64,000 nucleotides of DNA, taken from NCBI RefSeq assembly GCF_008806975.1, contig NZ_CP031728.1, positions 2,613,501 through 2,677,500 on the forward strand, read 5' to 3'. Each line of letters starts with the position of its first letter. Positions within the stretch are counted from its first letter, which is position 1. The notes beneath the pieces are model-generated. The model did not search any database. It worked only from the letters and a program-made list of their open reading frames with translations, and was not told the DNA's origin. The DNA comes from Cellvibrio sp. KY-GH-1 (GTDB lineage Bacteria; Pseudomonadota; Gammaproteobacteria; Pseudomonadales; Cellvibrionaceae). Made by a program: the position numbers and the translations under genes. Positions 1-10,616 of this stretch are shown here, piece after piece.

Positions 1-1931
1 TCAAAGTTTCTACCTTCCACTTTGCGCTGGGCTTTTTCAATCGCGTTGTTCACCATGCGGTGCTCAATCGCCTCGCCCTTCTCCATACCCAACGCCTGCA
101 TAAAATTGCGCACACGCTCGGAGGCAAAAATACGCATCAAGTTATCTTCGAGAGATAAATAGAAACGTGTTAAACCAGGATCACCCTGACGGCCCGCGCG
201 ACCGCGCAATTGGTTATCAATACGACGCGACTCGTGGCGCTCAGTCCCGACGATATGCAAGCCTCCCGCAGCCAATACAGTTTCATGACGCTGCTTCCAC
301 TCAGCTTTAATTGCGTCAATTTGTTCCTGCGTTGGATTTTCCAACTTGGCAACCTCAGACTCCCAACGCCCACCGAGCACGATATCGGTCCCGCGACCAG
401 CCATGTTTGTGGCAATCGTGACTGCACCCGGACGACCCGCTTGCGCAATAATTTCCGCTTCTTGTGCGTGGAATTTTGCATTCAGGACCTGATGTTTAAT
501 GCCCGCCTTCGTTAAACGGCGAGACATTTCTTCAGACGTTTCAATCGATGCAGTTCCCACCAAAATCGGTGCGTTTTTAGCTTGAAAAGTTTTGACGTCT
601 TCAACTATCGCAAGGTATTTTTCTTCCAATGACAAATACACTTTGTCATTCATGTCGATACGCTGAATCGTTCTGTTAGTAGGAATTACAACTACGTCCA
701 AGCCATAAATTTCACGAAATTCATAAGCTTCGGTATCCGCAGTACCTGTCATACCCGCAAGTGTTGGGTATAAGCGGAAATAATTTTGGAAAGTTGTTGA
801 GGCGAGCGTTTGGCTTTCACTTTGAATGGCAACACCTTCCTTGGCTTCAATCGCCTGATGCAACCCTTCAGACAAGCGGCGACCCGGCATGGTACGGCCA
901 GTATGCTCGTCAATTAAAACGACCTGGCCTTCTTGTACGATGTACTCAACATTCAGATGAAATAACGCGTGAGCGCGCAACGCAGAATTAACGTGATGCA
1001 ATAGTGAAAGGTTGTTAGCTGCATACAAATTTTGATCCGGCGGGAGCATGCCAGACTGGATCAATAAATCTTCTACCTTTTGATGGCCGTCTTCAGTCAA
1101 TTCAACCTGACGAGATTTTTCATCTACCGTGAAATCACCAGCCTCAGTAATTACGCGGCGATCGCCATCTTCACCATTATCAATTTGACGCTTGAGCTTT
1201 AAAACCAGTTGGTTCATACGCTTGTAGGTTTCAGCGCTATTTTCAGCTGCACCGGAAATAATAAGCGGCGTACGCGCTTCATCAATTAAAATTGAGTCAA
1301 CTTCGTCGACCACTGCAAAATTAAGGGGGCGCTGCACTTTGTCGCGCTTGCTTAGCGCCATATTATCGCGCAAATAATCGAAGCCATATTCGTTATTGGT
1401 GCCGTAAGTCACATCTGCTGCATAAGCCTCACGCTTTACCGTGGCCGGCTGCATTGATTGGATAACGCCTACACTCATACCTAAAAATTCGTAGAGTGGT
1501 TTCATCCAATTAGCATCGCGACTCGCCAGATAATCATTCACGGTAACCACGTGTACACCTTTACCCGCGAGTGCATGCAAATAACTGGGCAACGTTGACA
1601 CCAGCGTTTTACCTTCTCCAGTACGCATTTCTGCAATACGACCTTCGTGCAATGTCATACCACCAATCATCTGTACATCGAAATGACGCATGCCCATGAC
1701 ACGACGACCAGCTTCGCGTACTGTCGCAAAGGCTTCAGGCAATAATTGATCAAGTGTTTCACCTTTTTGGAAACGCTCACGAAATTCTATTGTTTTGGCT
1801 TTGAGTTGCTCGTCGCTGAGCTTTTGCATATCAGGTTCAAGCGCATTAATGCGCACGACGACTTTATTCATGCGCTTTAATTCGCGCTCGTTTTTCGAAC
1901 CGAACACCGCCTTGATTAACTTACCGATCAT
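1..1931 (-). CDS. secA: Preprotein translocase ATPase SecA (C-terminal part outside window)
   Basis: SecA is the cytoplasmic ATPase that drives unfolded preproteins through the SecYEG channel. About 643 codons are visible, beginning [20 protein letters not shown]. coli SecA has 901 residues, so the helical-scaffold end, linker and zinc-binding tail lie left of position 1. Visible motifs in order: the Walker A stretch MRTGEGKTL (about residue 103), the DEAD-like VDEVDSIL (about 208), the preprotein cross-linking region, and the second nucleotide fold with [14 protein letters not shown] and [10 protein letters not shown]. The ATG at 1931 gives the usual SecA N-terminus. The gene lies downstream of the M23 peptidase gene, in the order seen in pseudomonads (lpxC, peptidase, secA). 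Identification is secure; only the end is missing. Confidence 0.98.
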   Translation of the reverse strand, partial: MIGKLIKAVFGSKNERELKRMNKVVVRINALEPDMQKLSDEQLKAKTIEFRERFQKGETLDQLLPEAFATVREAGRRVMGMRHFDVQMIGGMTLHEGRIAEMRTGEGKTLVSTLPSYLHALAGKGVHVVTVNDYLASRDANWMKPLYEFLGMSVGVIQSMQPATVKREAYAADVTYGTNNEYGFDYLRDNMALSKRDKVQRPLNFAVVDEVDSILIDEARTPLIISGAAENSAETYKRMNQLVLKLKRQIDNGEDGDRRVITEAGDFTVDEKSRQVELTEDGHQKVEDLLIQSGMLPPDQNLYAANNLSLLHHVNSALRAHALFHLNVEYIVQEGQVVLIDEHTGRTMPGRRLSEGLHQAIEAKEGVAIQSESQTLASTTFQNYFRLYPTLAGMTGTADTEAYEFREIYGLDVVVIPTNRTIQRIDMNDKVYLSLEEKYLAIVEDVKTFQAKNAPILVGTASIETSEEMSRRLTKAGIKHQVLNAKFHAQEAEIIAQAGRPGAVTIATNMAGRGTDIVLGGRWESEVAKLENPTQEQIDAIKAEWKQRHETVLAAGGLHIVGTERHESRRIDNQLRGRAGRQGDPGLTRFYLSLEDNLMRIFASERVRNFMQALGMEKGEAIEHRMVNNAIEKAQRKVEGRNF

Positions 1932-2086
1932 GTTAAATACCGTAATAATTCCAAAAACCGAACAAAAATTGCGCAGCACACAGAGCAAAAATAATGTGAT
2001 GAGCCATAAAAAGTGGCTGGCAAGTAAATAGGAAGGAGCCGACTAAAGCAAGAGCGAAATCAAGCTAGTGGCAAAGAAGAAAAGAA

Positions 2087-3013
2087 TTAGCGATTGGTGC
2101 GGCGAATGTAGGCGGCAGGGTCAACTACTCGCCCATTTTTGTAGACTTCAAAGTGAACATGAGGAGCGGTTGAACGTCCGGTGGAGCCAGACAAAGCGAT
2201 TAACTGCCCCTTTTTTACGACATCCCCGGCTTTAACCAGATTGGATTTGTTGTGCGCATAACGAGTAACCAAGCCATCGCTGTGCTTAATCTCGACCATA
2301 TTACCGTATTCAGGATGGCGCCCGGCCCAATTAACTATGCCCGCCGCAACACTGCTAACTTTACTCCCCTGACGGGCGGTAAAATCTAATCCAGCATGAA
2401 ATTCGGTTTTTCCTGTGAAAGGATCAGTGCGATAGCCAAAACGGGAGGAAATAAAAGAATTGGTAACTGGTGAGCCAGACACAGCAGTTTCTTCACTCAA
2501 ACTACGCTTGGCCAAAAGCGCGTCAATAGTATTTAGCTGTTGCTCGCGACTGTCTACCTGCTGGGATAATTGATCAACAGCAGCAAAGAAGTCGGGAGTC
2601 GTGTAAGTATTATCGGGGGTGGATTGCGACGGACCACCAAAGCCAGGCGCCTGGCTAAAATCAAATTCACCTTGCTCAAGATTGGCTGCGGATGTGAGCT
2701 TCTCACCTAAGGCATCCAGACGCATCAATCTCGCCTGCAGCTCCCCCAACTTTTTGGTTAAGGCAACTAGCTGCTCTTCTGAGGCTTCCCGCTCCTGCTC
2801 AATCTCGGTTTCACGGGCAGACAAGATATCCATCCAAGCTTGATCAGCATTAAAGAAGCCATCACGCTCATCAGATACCAGCCAACTGTAGCCCCAAGCG
2901 CCAACAAAGGTGGGAATTCCCAGCAGACACACAGACAGAAACGCGCGCGTCCACCCACCAAGGGTAAAACTGCGGGCCTGCGCATGATCTTTGTTGACGA
3001 TAATAATCTTCAT
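2087..3013 (-). CDS. Membrane-anchored M23 (LytM-type) peptidase
   Basis: This 308-residue protein has a short basic cytoplasmic start, one membrane helix at about residues 22-46, a coiled-coil stretch at about 70-115 rich in Glu, Gln and Leu, and a LytM/M23 domain in the last 120 residues. The zinc motifs are intact: FHAGLDF carries the H-x3-D pair and HVHFEV the H-x-H pair, so it can be an active endopeptidase cutting peptidoglycan cross-links rather than an EnvC-like activator. Peptidases of this shape sit between lpxC and secA in pseudomonads. It is transcribed in the same direction as lpxC but is separated from it by 332 nt holding a hairpin, so it probably has its own promoter. Exact substrate is not shown by the sequence. 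Confidence 0.9.
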   Translation of the reverse strand: MKIIIVNKDHAQARSFTLGGWTRAFLSVCLLGIPTFVGAWGYSWLVSDERDGFFNADQAWMDILSARETEIEQEREASEEQLVALTKKLGELQARLMRLDALGEKLTSAANLEQGEFDFSQAPGFGGPSQSTPDNTYTTPDFFAAVDQLSQQVDSREQQLNTIDALLAKRSLSEETAVSGSPVTNSFISSRFGYRTDPFTGKTEFHAGLDFTARQGSKVSSVAAGIVNWAGRHPEYGNMVEIKHSDGLVTRYAHNKSNLVKAGDVVKKGQLIALSGSTGRSTAPHVHFEVYKNGRVVDPAAYIRRTNR

Positions 3014-3345
3014 TTAGAAATCTACTTTTTTATTCATTAAAAGAAACCCTGCAACCATGAATGTTGCGTAAAGTCCCCACTAAAAAGTTCGACTCTCAGG
3101 TAACGACTATTTCAATACACTGAATTCAATACATCCGATTAAAACACTTTCGAATTATTTAGAGACGATTAAAAGCGTTTTAAAACAAGCAGTTACACAA
3201 ATTTCACAGCGGAAATATGGCAGTGCGGAGATTCCTTGCAAAGGGCACATAAGTGCGCGCATCCGAAATATCGCACAGAAAGGAAGGGTTTAACAAGTAG
3301 AAATTTATCGCCCTGTTCACACTTTAAACAGGGCGAAAAAGGTCA
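3014..3345. other. Intergenic region between lpxC and the M23 peptidase
   Basis: About 330 nt with no credible gene on either strand. It is A+T-rich near the peptidase start and contains the lpxC terminator hairpin at 3309-3335. The promoter of the peptidase gene should lie here, but I see no clear -35/-10 pair. Confidence 0.5.
3309..3335 (-). terminator. Hairpin downstream of lpxC
   Basis: A 9 bp perfect stem (CGCCCTGTT / AACAGGGCG) lies just past the lpxC stop. On the minus strand it is followed by an A/T-rich run rather than a clean T tract, so termination may be partial. Confidence 0.6.
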
Positions 3346-4257
3346 TCAGGCTGCCGCTATAGGCTCAATGTAGGTAATTGGCGATGTTTGATTTTCCTCA
3401 AAAGTAACAATCTCCCAAGCATCCGGCTGCTCCAACAAAAGCTGCAACGCCCGGTTATTCAACGAATGCCCCGATTTATGAGCACGATACTCACACAACA
3501 AACTGTTACCTAACATGTACAAATCACCGATGGCATCCAGCACTTTATGCTTCACAAATTCATCTTCGAAGCGAAGGCCATCTTCATTTAGAATTTTGTA
3601 CTGATCCACCACAATCGCATTGTCCATACTGCCACCTCGGGCTAACCCCTTAGAACGCAAGTACTCAATCTCATGCATAAAACCGAAAGTACGCGCTCGG
3701 CTTATATCAGTCACAAAGGATGAGCTGGAAAAATCCAACTCAGTTTGTGGCCGGCGATCCTTAAATACCGGGTGATCAAATTCGATGGAAAAAGATACTT
3801 TGAAACCATCAAAGGGGAGAAAGCTGGCGACTTTATCGCCATCTCTCAAGGTCACTTCTTTCTTGATGCGTACAAACTTTTTAGGCGCGTTTTGTTCCTG
3901 AACGCCGGCAGATTGAATCAGGAACACAAAGGGTCCGGCGCTGCCATCCATGATCGGAATTTCAGGTGCATTAAGTTCAACAATCGCATTATCAATTCCC
4001 AACCCGGCTAAAGCTGACATCAAATGCTCAACGGTAGAGACCCTGACATCATCTTTGATCAGGCAGGTGGAAAGCGTGGTTTCCCCTACATTTTTCGCAG
4101 TAGCCTTAATCTCCACCGGTGGATCCAAATCCACCCGGCGAAACACAATACCGCTATCAATAGGCGCAGGCTTAAGGGTCAATTGAATCTTGTCCCCAGT
4201 GTGCAAGCCGACGCCGGTTGTACGTATCGCGCTTTTTAAGGTTCGCTGTTTAATCAT
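3346..4257 (-). CDS. lpxC: UDP-3-O-acyl-N-acetylglucosamine deacetylase LpxC
   Basis: LpxC performs the committed zinc-dependent deacetylation of lipid A synthesis in the cytoplasm. The 303-residue product, starting [20 protein letters not shown], has the expected length (E. coli 305). Zinc and catalytic residues are visible: [12 protein letters not shown] supplies the Glu-His pair, [15 protein letters not shown] the His and Asp ligands, and HKSGHSLNN the catalytic His. The reading frame is open 12 codons further upstream, but the ATG at 4257 matches the family N-terminus. It follows ftsZ at 190 nt, the classical distal end of the dcw cluster in gammaproteobacteria. LpxC level is usually set by proteolysis of its C-terminal tail; the tail here ends in IEPIAAA. 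Confidence 0.97.
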   Translation of the reverse strand: MIKQRTLKSAIRTTGVGLHTGDKIQLTLKPAPIDSGIVFRRVDLDPPVEIKATAKNVGETTLSTCLIKDDVRVSTVEHLMSALAGLGIDNAIVELNAPEIPIMDGSAGPFVFLIQSAGVQEQNAPKKFVRIKKEVTLRDGDKVASFLPFDGFKVSFSIEFDHPVFKDRRPQTELDFSSSSFVTDISRARTFGFMHEIEYLRSKGLARGGSMDNAIVVDQYKILNEDGLRFEDEFVKHKVLDAIGDLYMLGNSLLCEYRAHKSGHSLNNRALQLLLEQPDAWEIVTFEENQTSPITYIEPIAAA

Positions 4258-4447
4258 TTTTTCACCCGCAGTCGTTTTACTCGCATTGTTCAAAGCAGTA
4301 TTGAAAACAAGCCATTAACCAATGCTGAATAAGAATCAGGGCCACTTTCACCCCACATTTACCCGGGCATGTTACCAATGGTGACAGGGATCAGCCAGTT
4401 AAAACCGGCAATACCTGTCATAGCCATTAACTTAAAACACAGACAGA

Positions 4448-5617
4448 TTAATCTGCCTGACGACGCAAGAAGGCAGGAATATCTAGATATTCCAATTCTT
4501 TTTCACCCAGGGGAGCTGCCAGAGCAGCGGCACTCGCCGCGCTAGTGTTGGCACGCAACTGCGCTGGACGCTCTACTGCGTAATCAACAGAGCGACGGGT
4601 ATTATCGATAACTTTAGTCGGCGCCGGTTTGGCGTCCTTAACCGGAGCGGCCGCTTTGGCGACAACGCCCAAACCAGTCGCGACGACAGTTACGCGCAAC
4701 TCGTTAGTCAGTTCAGGGTCGATTACCGTACCAACCACCACAGTCGCATCACCTGACGCAAATTCTTCAATAATGCTACCCACTTCGGAGTATTCACCCA
4801 GGGATAAATCGATACCGGCAGTGATGTTAACCAGGATACCGCGCGCGCCTTGCAGGTTGACATCTTCCAGCAATGGGCTGCGAATTGCAGCTTCAGCCGC
4901 TTCACGCGCACGATTTTCACCGGTAGATTTACCGGTACCCATCATTGCCATACCCATTTCAGACATTACCGTGCGAACGTCTGCGAAGTCCACGTTGATC
5001 ATACCCGGACGAATAATCAGGTCCGCAATACCTTGCACAGCACCGAGTAATACGTTGTTCGCTGCTTTAAATGCATCCAGTAAACTGGTGGATTTTCCCA
5101 GCACCGACAATAGTTTTTCATTAGGAATTGTAATCAGCGAATCTACGCGCTCACCCAATTCTTTGATGCCCGCTTCCGCAATGGTCATGCGCTTGCGACC
5201 TTCAAATGGAAATGGCTTGGTTACGACGGCCACAGTGAGAATTCCCAAATCGCGCGCAACTTCAGCCACAACCGGTGCTGCACCAGTACCTGTACCACCG
5301 CCCATACCGGCCGCGATAAATACCATATCCGCACCGCGCAACACTTCAGCGATACGCTCACGATCTTCCATCGCTGCCTGACGACCCACTTCCGGATTTG
5401 CACCGGCACCCAGACCTTTAGTCATGGAGTTGCCCAGTTGCAATACGGTACGAGCATCAATATCTTTCAACGCCTGCGAATCGGTGTTGGCGCAAATAAA
5501 TTCAACGCCTTCGATTTTGCTGGCAATCATGTGTTTGACCGCGTTACCGCCGCCGCCGCCCACACCAATCACTTTAATTACCGCGTTTTGATGAACGCTA
5601 TCAACGAGTTCAAACAT
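4448..5617 (-). CDS. ftsZ: Cell division GTPase FtsZ
   Basis: FtsZ is the tubulin-like GTPase that polymerises into the cytokinetic ring. The 389-residue protein shows the tubulin signature [16 protein letters not shown] (about residues 104-119), the phosphate-binding [10 protein letters not shown] near the start, the T7 synergy loop [11 protein letters not shown], a variable linker of roughly 50 residues after the globular domain, and the conserved C-terminal peptide [12 protein letters not shown] that binds FtsA and ZipA. The ATG at 5617 follows an AAGGGGTG ribosome site; an open upstream extension of 10 codons ([10 protein letters not shown]) overlaps that site and is unlikely. It lies 119 nt downstream of ftsA, space enough for the extra promoter often found there. 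Confidence 0.98.
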   Translation of the reverse strand: MFELVDSVHQNAVIKVIGVGGGGGNAVKHMIASKIEGVEFICANTDSQALKDIDARTVLQLGNSMTKGLGAGANPEVGRQAAMEDRERIAEVLRGADMVFIAAGMGGGTGTGAAPVVAEVARDLGILTVAVVTKPFPFEGRKRMTIAEAGIKELGERVDSLITIPNEKLLSVLGKSTSLLDAFKAANNVLLGAVQGIADLIIRPGMINVDFADVRTVMSEMGMAMMGTGKSTGENRAREAAEAAIRSPLLEDVNLQGARGILVNITAGIDLSLGEYSEVGSIIEEFASGDATVVVGTVIDPELTNELRVTVVATGLGVVAKAAAPVKDAKPAPTKVIDNTRRSVDYAVERPAQLRANTSAASAAALAAPLGEKELEYLDIPAFLRRQAD

Positions 5618-5736
5618 GGCCACACCCCTTTGTTTCCTTTGATTCAACCTGCGATCGAAACAAATTGCTCTCTGGCACTACTACTTATAAAGAACAATTT
5701 GCGAAAATTTATTTTCCCAAGAATGCTCGCGCATCA

Positions 5737-6981
5737 TTAGAAGTTGCTCTGAAACATCTTTTTAATTTTACTAAAAATAGACCCCTGCGACTCTTTGGTG
5801 CCAGTTGCTGCACGACCTCCGCCGCCGCCATGTTGCTGCTTCATGGCATAAATCAGTAAACCAACACCCGTCGAATAAATCGGGTTGTTCACTATGTCTG
5901 ACAACCCGCGAATATTTTGCGGAGCACCTAAGCGCACCGGCATATGGAAAATCTCCTCCGCCAGTTCAATAACGCCTTCCATTTTGGAGGTTCCACCGGT
6001 CAGTACTATGCCGGCAGCTATCAAATCTTCATAACCACTACGACGTAATTCGGCCTGCACCAGAGTAAATAATTCGTCGTAACGCGGCTCAACGACTTCC
6101 GCTAACGCCTGACGTGATAAATCGCGCGGCTGACGATCACCCACACTAGGTACTTTGATGGTTTCATCCGGACTGGTCAGCTTTGCCAGCGCACAGGCAT
6201 ATTTGATTTTTATTTCTTCAGCATTCGGTGTTGGGGTACGCAATGCCATGGCGATATCGTTAGTTACTTGATCACCAGCAATGGGAATGACACCGGTATG
6301 TCTAATAGCGCCATCTTTAAAGATTGCAATATCTGTCGTGCCGCCACCGATATCGACAACACACACGCCTAATTCTTTTTCATCGTCAGTCAGCACCGAG
6401 TAGCTGGAAGCGAGTTGCTCGAGAATGATGTCTTCCACTTCCAAACCGCAACGACGAATACACTTTTCAATATTTTGTGCCGCATTGACCGCGCAGGTCA
6501 CCAAATGCACCTTGGCCTCCAAGCGTACACCGGACATTCCTAATGGTTCTTTTACCCCGTCCTGGTCATCAATCAGAAATTCCTGCGGCAAAATGTGCAG
6601 GATTTTCTGGTCTGCCGGAATCGCCACCGCCTGGGCAGCATCAATAACACGCTCTAGATCTTGCGGAAATACTTCGCGATCACGAATTGCCACAATACCG
6701 TGGGAGTTCAAACTGCGAATATGGCTACCAGCAATCCCCGCATACACCGAATGAATCTGGCAGCCTGCCATCAATTCCGCTTCTTCGATCGCGCGTTGAA
6801 TTGACAATACCGTCGATTCAATATTTACCACCACCCCTTTTTTCAAACCATTGGAACGGTGAGAACCAATGCCGACTATTTCCAATTGACCTTCAGGAGT
6901 AATAGCACCAACGATAGCCACAACCTTGGATGTGCCTATATCCAGGCCTACAATCATTTTGTTGTCACTAGCGTTTGCCAT
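5737..6981 (-). CDS. ftsA: Cell division protein FtsA
   Basis: FtsA is the actin-fold protein that tethers FtsZ filaments to the inner membrane and recruits later division proteins. The 414-residue product begins MANASDNKMIVGLDIGTSKV, containing the phosphate-1 motif, and has the phosphate-2 motif VVDIGGGTTDIA and the adenosine motif IVLTGGTSKMEG. The last residues (SIFSKIKKMFQSNF) form the amphipathic membrane-targeting helix. A Gly/His-rich stretch (QQHGGGGGRAATG) precedes that helix as a linker. Start chosen at 6981 because of the GAGG ribosome site eight bases upstream and the family N-terminus; an ATG four codons earlier lacks this. It sits 57 nt after ftsQ in the dcw operon. Confidence 0.97.
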   Translation of the reverse strand: MANASDNKMIVGLDIGTSKVVAIVGAITPEGQLEIVGIGSHRSNGLKKGVVVNIESTVLSIQRAIEEAELMAGCQIHSVYAGIAGSHIRSLNSHGIVAIRDREVFPQDLERVIDAAQAVAIPADQKILHILPQEFLIDDQDGVKEPLGMSGVRLEAKVHLVTCAVNAAQNIEKCIRRCGLEVEDIILEQLASSYSVLTDDEKELGVCVVDIGGGTTDIAIFKDGAIRHTGVIPIAGDQVTNDIAMALRTPTPNAEEIKIKYACALAKLTSPDETIKVPSVGDRQPRDLSRQALAEVVEPRYDELFTLVQAELRRSGYEDLIAAGIVLTGGTSKMEGVIELAEEIFHMPVRLGAPQNIRGLSDIVNNPIYSTGVGLLIYAMKQQHGGGGGRAATGTKESQGSIFSKIKKMFQSNF

Positions 6982-7038
6982 GCAAAACCTCATTTACCAG
7001 TTGTCAGCCAATTTCCATGCAACTGGCGTTTTTTAAAC

Positions 7039-8172
7039 TTAATGAACTTGTGAATTAACAGATGCTGCCGGAGCGGGAACACCAACCTGCAATGGGCTTT
7101 TTATGTATTTTTTTGCCATCGCTGAATCAGCAACCCAACGCACTGCGACACCGTTGGTATACCTTACATCTATCGCTTTTACATCCGTCCAAACACTGCT
7201 TAAGTGCGCATCATATACAGTAACAAATCTACGAATTTTTTCCATCACTTGATCGCGTCCAATTGCAATTTCTACGTGATTTTTTACCGTTAATCGCCAG
7301 GATTTTTTGTTATCACACTTTAATGCGAGCACATCCAATCCTCGCGAGCGCAAAAGTTGGGATAAATCCTGATATTGCTGCAAAATTTCAATCGCATCAG
7401 ATTCATTTCCCTGTAACCAAGGCAAACCCGAAAGTGGGCCAGCATCGTCAACACGAACAATTTCCCCGCGCTGATTTAAGAAACCATCGCCCCAACGAGC
7501 AATCGGCTTTTGTTCGATAATTTTCACTACCAGAGTGTCAGGCCAGCGACGATTCAGCATCACTTTTTCCACCCATGGGTCACTCAACAGCGCCTGTTTT
7601 AACCGCATCAAATCCAGCTGCAAAAAATCGCCGTCAATTTCGCCTCCAATTAACTCTGTTGCGCGCTGCTTGGAAATGAGATGGAACTCACCTTCGACCA
7701 CGACACTTTTAATTGGACGCTCGAATACTTTCGCAATTGGGCCGCTCGCCCAATACACAGCAGCCCCTAAAGCAACAACCATCACACCCGCCGCAAAACG
7801 ACGATTTAACCAGGAAAAATTCCAGGTAAATGCAGGCTTCAATCCTTTTCGCCCTGCGGCTGCATCAGCGCCCCGGCTTTTTCGTCCTTGTGGAGATGCT
7901 TTTGTATAACCGCGCTCCCTACGCGTAGCGGATTCCGTTCGCGCGACTGGCATATCACCTGCGCCATAGCGTGGTGATGGACTTTCCAGCAAAACATCTT
8001 TAACCACATGCGCTTCTGGTTGCTCATTTTTTTCATTCCGCTCGCTCACCGAAGCGCGAACATCATCGCGTGTAGCCGCTGCGCGACGACGCGATTGCCG
8101 CGGGTTTTCATCCATTAATGGATCCGCACCAATCCTTGGTTCAATACGCTCGCCCGGTTTGAAATCGCGCAT
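7039..8172 (-). CDS. ftsQ: Cell division protein FtsQ
   Basis: FtsQ is a bitopic division protein whose periplasmic POTRA and beta domains bind FtsB/FtsL and regulate septal synthesis. This 377-residue version is longer than E. coli FtsQ (276) because of a charged, low-complexity cytoplasmic region of about 125 residues rich in Arg, Glu and Ala. One membrane helix follows (about 128-150, FAAGVMVVALGAAVYWA), then the POTRA domain beginning IKSVVVEGEFHLISKQRA and the FtsQ domain. The start at 8172 lies 6 nt after the ddl stop, indicating tight coupling. The long N-tail could be partly dispensable, but no closer alternative start has a better ribosome site. Confidence 0.93.
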   Translation of the reverse strand: MRDFKPGERIEPRIGADPLMDENPRQSRRRAAATRDDVRASVSERNEKNEQPEAHVVKDVLLESPSPRYGAGDMPVARTESATRRERGYTKASPQGRKSRGADAAAGRKGLKPAFTWNFSWLNRRFAAGVMVVALGAAVYWASGPIAKVFERPIKSVVVEGEFHLISKQRATELIGGEIDGDFLQLDLMRLKQALLSDPWVEKVMLNRRWPDTLVVKIIEQKPIARWGDGFLNQRGEIVRVDDAGPLSGLPWLQGNESDAIEILQQYQDLSQLLRSRGLDVLALKCDNKKSWRLTVKNHVEIAIGRDQVMEKIRRFVTVYDAHLSSVWTDVKAIDVRYTNGVAVRWVADSAMAKKYIKSPLQVGVPAPAASVNSQVH

Positions 8173-8178
8173 GGCAAA

Positions 8179-9150
8179 TTACGCAGCTACCTTGAGGCTG
8201 GCGCGCAACACAGTCAGCACCAACTCAGCAAAAGTAAGATTCACCGCTTTTGCAGCCATAGGCACCAGACTGTGGCTAGTCATGCCCGGCGCCGTATTAA
8301 CTTCCAGCAAATAGAAATTTTGCTGCGCGTCAGCCATAACATCAACGCGCCCCCAGCCACGACAACCCAGCGCATTAAATGCATTAAGTGCAAGTTGTTT
8401 TAACTCTGCTTCTTTTTCTACCGATAGACCGCAAGGACACAAATAGCGCGTATCTTCAGCAATATATTTTGCGTCGTAATCGTAAAAACTGTGATGAGTC
8501 TCCAGTTTGATTGGTGGTAGCGCCTCGCCATCCAGAATCGCAACTGTGTATTCCGCGCCGACAATCAAGCGCTCGACCAGCACACTGCCCTGATATTTTG
8601 CAGCCATGTTGAACGCTGCTTCCAGCTCAGTAGCGGTTTTCACACGCGACATCCCAATACTTGAGCCCTCGTTAGCCGGTTTCACCATGGCTTCACCGCC
8701 CAGCTTTGCCAGCACAGCGACGAAATCGGAATCACGCACAAGTACCGCAAATTCCGGTGTTGGCAATTTGAACGAGCTATTCGCACTCAAACCGGTCCAC
8801 AAATATTTGGTGCGCAACTTGTCCATCGCCAATGCAGAGGACTGCACGTCACTACCGGTATATGGAATATTTAAAAACTCCAGCAATGCTTGGATTCGAC
8901 CATCCTCTCCACCGGGGCCATGCAATATCAAAAATGCCCGATCAATCTTTGCTGCCTGAATATCGGCGATAATATTTTCGCTTACGTCTATCGCAACATG
9001 GTCGATACCTGCCTCTTGCAATGCAGCAATCACCGCTGCACCACTTTGCAAGGAAACCTCGCGCTCGGAAGACAGCCCGCCGTAGAGCACACCGACTCGA
9101 CCGATTTGTTGTTTCAGTACCGGATCAACCGGCAGTTTTACTGCTTGCAT
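8179..9150 (-). CDS. ddl: D-alanine--D-alanine ligase
   Basis: Ddl joins two D-alanines with ATP to make the dipeptide later added by MurF. The 323-residue protein has the N-terminal motif VGVLYGGLSSEREVSLQSG, an ATP-grasp fold with the lysine-containing GGEAMVKPANEGSSIGM, and the C-terminal metal and substrate region FYLLEVNTAPGMTSHS. The length is slightly above DdlB of E. coli (306). It lies between murC and ftsQ, the normal dcw position of the ddlB form, with 29 nt to murC. No unusual residues were seen in the active-site motifs. Confidence 0.96.
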   Translation of the reverse strand: MQAVKLPVDPVLKQQIGRVGVLYGGLSSEREVSLQSGAAVIAALQEAGIDHVAIDVSENIIADIQAAKIDRAFLILHGPGGEDGRIQALLEFLNIPYTGSDVQSSALAMDKLRTKYLWTGLSANSSFKLPTPEFAVLVRDSDFVAVLAKLGGEAMVKPANEGSSIGMSRVKTATELEAAFNMAAKYQGSVLVERLIVGAEYTVAILDGEALPPIKLETHHSFYDYDAKYIAEDTRYLCPCGLSVEKEAELKQLALNAFNALGCRGWGRVDVMADAQQNFYLLEVNTAPGMTSHSLVPMAAKAVNLTFAELVLTVLRASLKVAA

Positions 9151-9179
9151 CGCTAACCTCTATCGCAGCCAATTCACTG

Positions 9180-10616
9180 CTAACGCAATTGTCGTTTCGC
9201 TAATTCCGGTGAAAGCACACCGACATTGCCGGCGCCCTGAGTGATGACTATGTCACCCGCACGCACTAAATCTTTGATAATGGCAGGAACACCATCAACG
9301 GTTTCCACAAAAATGGGTTCGATCACGCCCCGCGCACGAATACTGCGACATAAATGACGACTATCTGCACCCGGAATCGCATCTTCACCTGCGCTATACA
9401 CTTCCAACAATACCAATGCGTCGACCGTTGACAACACTTCGACAAAATCTTCATAAAGATCGCGTGTGCGTGTGTATCTGTGCGGTTGGTAAATCATGAC
9501 CAAACGACGATCCGGCCAACCATCGCGCACGGCTTTAATAACCGCGGCAACTTCACGCGGGTGATGGCCGTAATCATCGACCAACATCGCATCGCCCGAG
9601 TCAATCGGGAAATTGCCATACACCTGGAAGCGACGCCCCACCCCCTGGAAGTTTTCCAGGCCATGCTGAATAGCGACGTCGCTAATGCCTTCATCCGTTG
9701 CAACAGCAATCACCGCCGTTGCATTAAGCACATTGTGGATACCAGGAATGTTGATGCGAACATGCAAGGGTTTATCGAAGCCGGGGCGAACTACATCAAA
9801 CTCGGAGTGCATTTTGTCCTGCTTGATATTGATCGCACGGAAATCGCAATGATCACCAAAACCGTAAGTTAAAATTGGCCGGGCGATTTCAGGAATAATA
9901 TCGCGAATCACAGGATCTTCACCGCACAGCACCGCCAACCCATAAAAGGGCAAATTGTGAAGAAACTCGATAAAGGTTTTTTTCAGTTTGGAAAAATCAC
10001 CACCATAGGTTTCCATATGGTCGGCGTCGATATTGGTAACAATCGCCACCATCGGCTGCAGGTGTAAAAAAGATGCATCACTTTCATCCGCTTCTGCCAC
10101 CAAATAACGGCTCGCACCCAATTGCGCATTGGTACCTGTGCTATTTACCAAACCACCAATAACAAAAGTAGGATCAAGGTTGGCAGCGGCAAGAATAGAT
10201 GCAAGCAAGCTGGTTGTTGTGGTTTTACCGTGGGTACCAGCCACAGCAATACCGTGACGATAACGCATTAACTCACCGAGCATTTCAGCGCGACGCACAA
10301 TCGGGATACGCATTTCTCGCGCACCCAACATTTCCGGGTTTTGCGTATTAACCGCACTGGAATTAACAACCACATCCGAACCGTAAACATTTTCAGCAGC
10401 GTGGCCAATAAAAATCTGCGCGCCTTTATTTTTTAAACGCTCAGTCACACTGGATGCTTTGATATCCGAACCGGAAATCTCATAACCCTGATTCAATAAC
10501 ACCTCAGCGATACCGCTCATGCCGGCACCACCAATACCAATAAAATGAATGCGACGGATGCGGCGCATTTCCGGTACGCAAAACTGGCCGATGGATTTCT
10601 GCGCAGAATTATCCAC
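9180..10616 (-). CDS. murC: UDP-N-acetylmuramate--L-alanine ligase MurC (GTG start)
   Basis: MurC adds L-alanine to UDP-MurNAc, the first step of stem-peptide synthesis. The product has the dinucleotide-like [15 protein letters not shown] motif, the ATP-binding loop [11 protein letters not shown] and the DDYGHHP motif of the ligase family. Choice of start: the best ribosome site, GAGGAGG, lies six bases before a GTG at 10616, which gives 478 residues and overlaps the murG stop by 8 nt; the next Met ([11 protein letters not shown], at 10568) lacks a comparable site. The open frame runs further upstream into murG, which I regard as accidental. Translational coupling to murG is likely. Confidence 0.95.
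   Translation of the reverse strand: MDNSAQKSIGQFCVPEMRRIRRIHFIGIGGAGMSGIAEVLLNQGYEISGSDIKASSVTERLKNKGAQIFIGHAAENVYGSDVVVNSSAVNTQNPEMLGAREMRIPIVRRAEMLGELMRYRHGIAVAGTHGKTTTTSLLASILAAANLDPTFVIGGLVNSTGTNAQLGASRYLVAEADESDASFLHLQPMVAIVTNIDADHMETYGGDFSKLKKTFIEFLHNLPFYGLAVLCGEDPVIRDIIPEIARPILTYGFGDHCDFRAINIKQDKMHSEFDVVRPGFDKPLHVRINIPGIHNVLNATAVIAVATDEGISDVAIQHGLENFQGVGRRFQVYGNFPIDSGDAMLVDDYGHHPREVAAVIKAVRDGWPDRRLVMIYQPHRYTRTRDLYEDFVEVLSTVDALVLLEVYSAGEDAIPGADSRHLCRSIRARGVIEPIFVETVDGVPAIIKDLVRAGDIVITQGAGNVGVLSPELAKRQLR

Noticed and set aside
4629..5381. 250-codon plus-strand frame
   Set aside because: Opposite strand of ftsZ; composition is that of a shadow frame.
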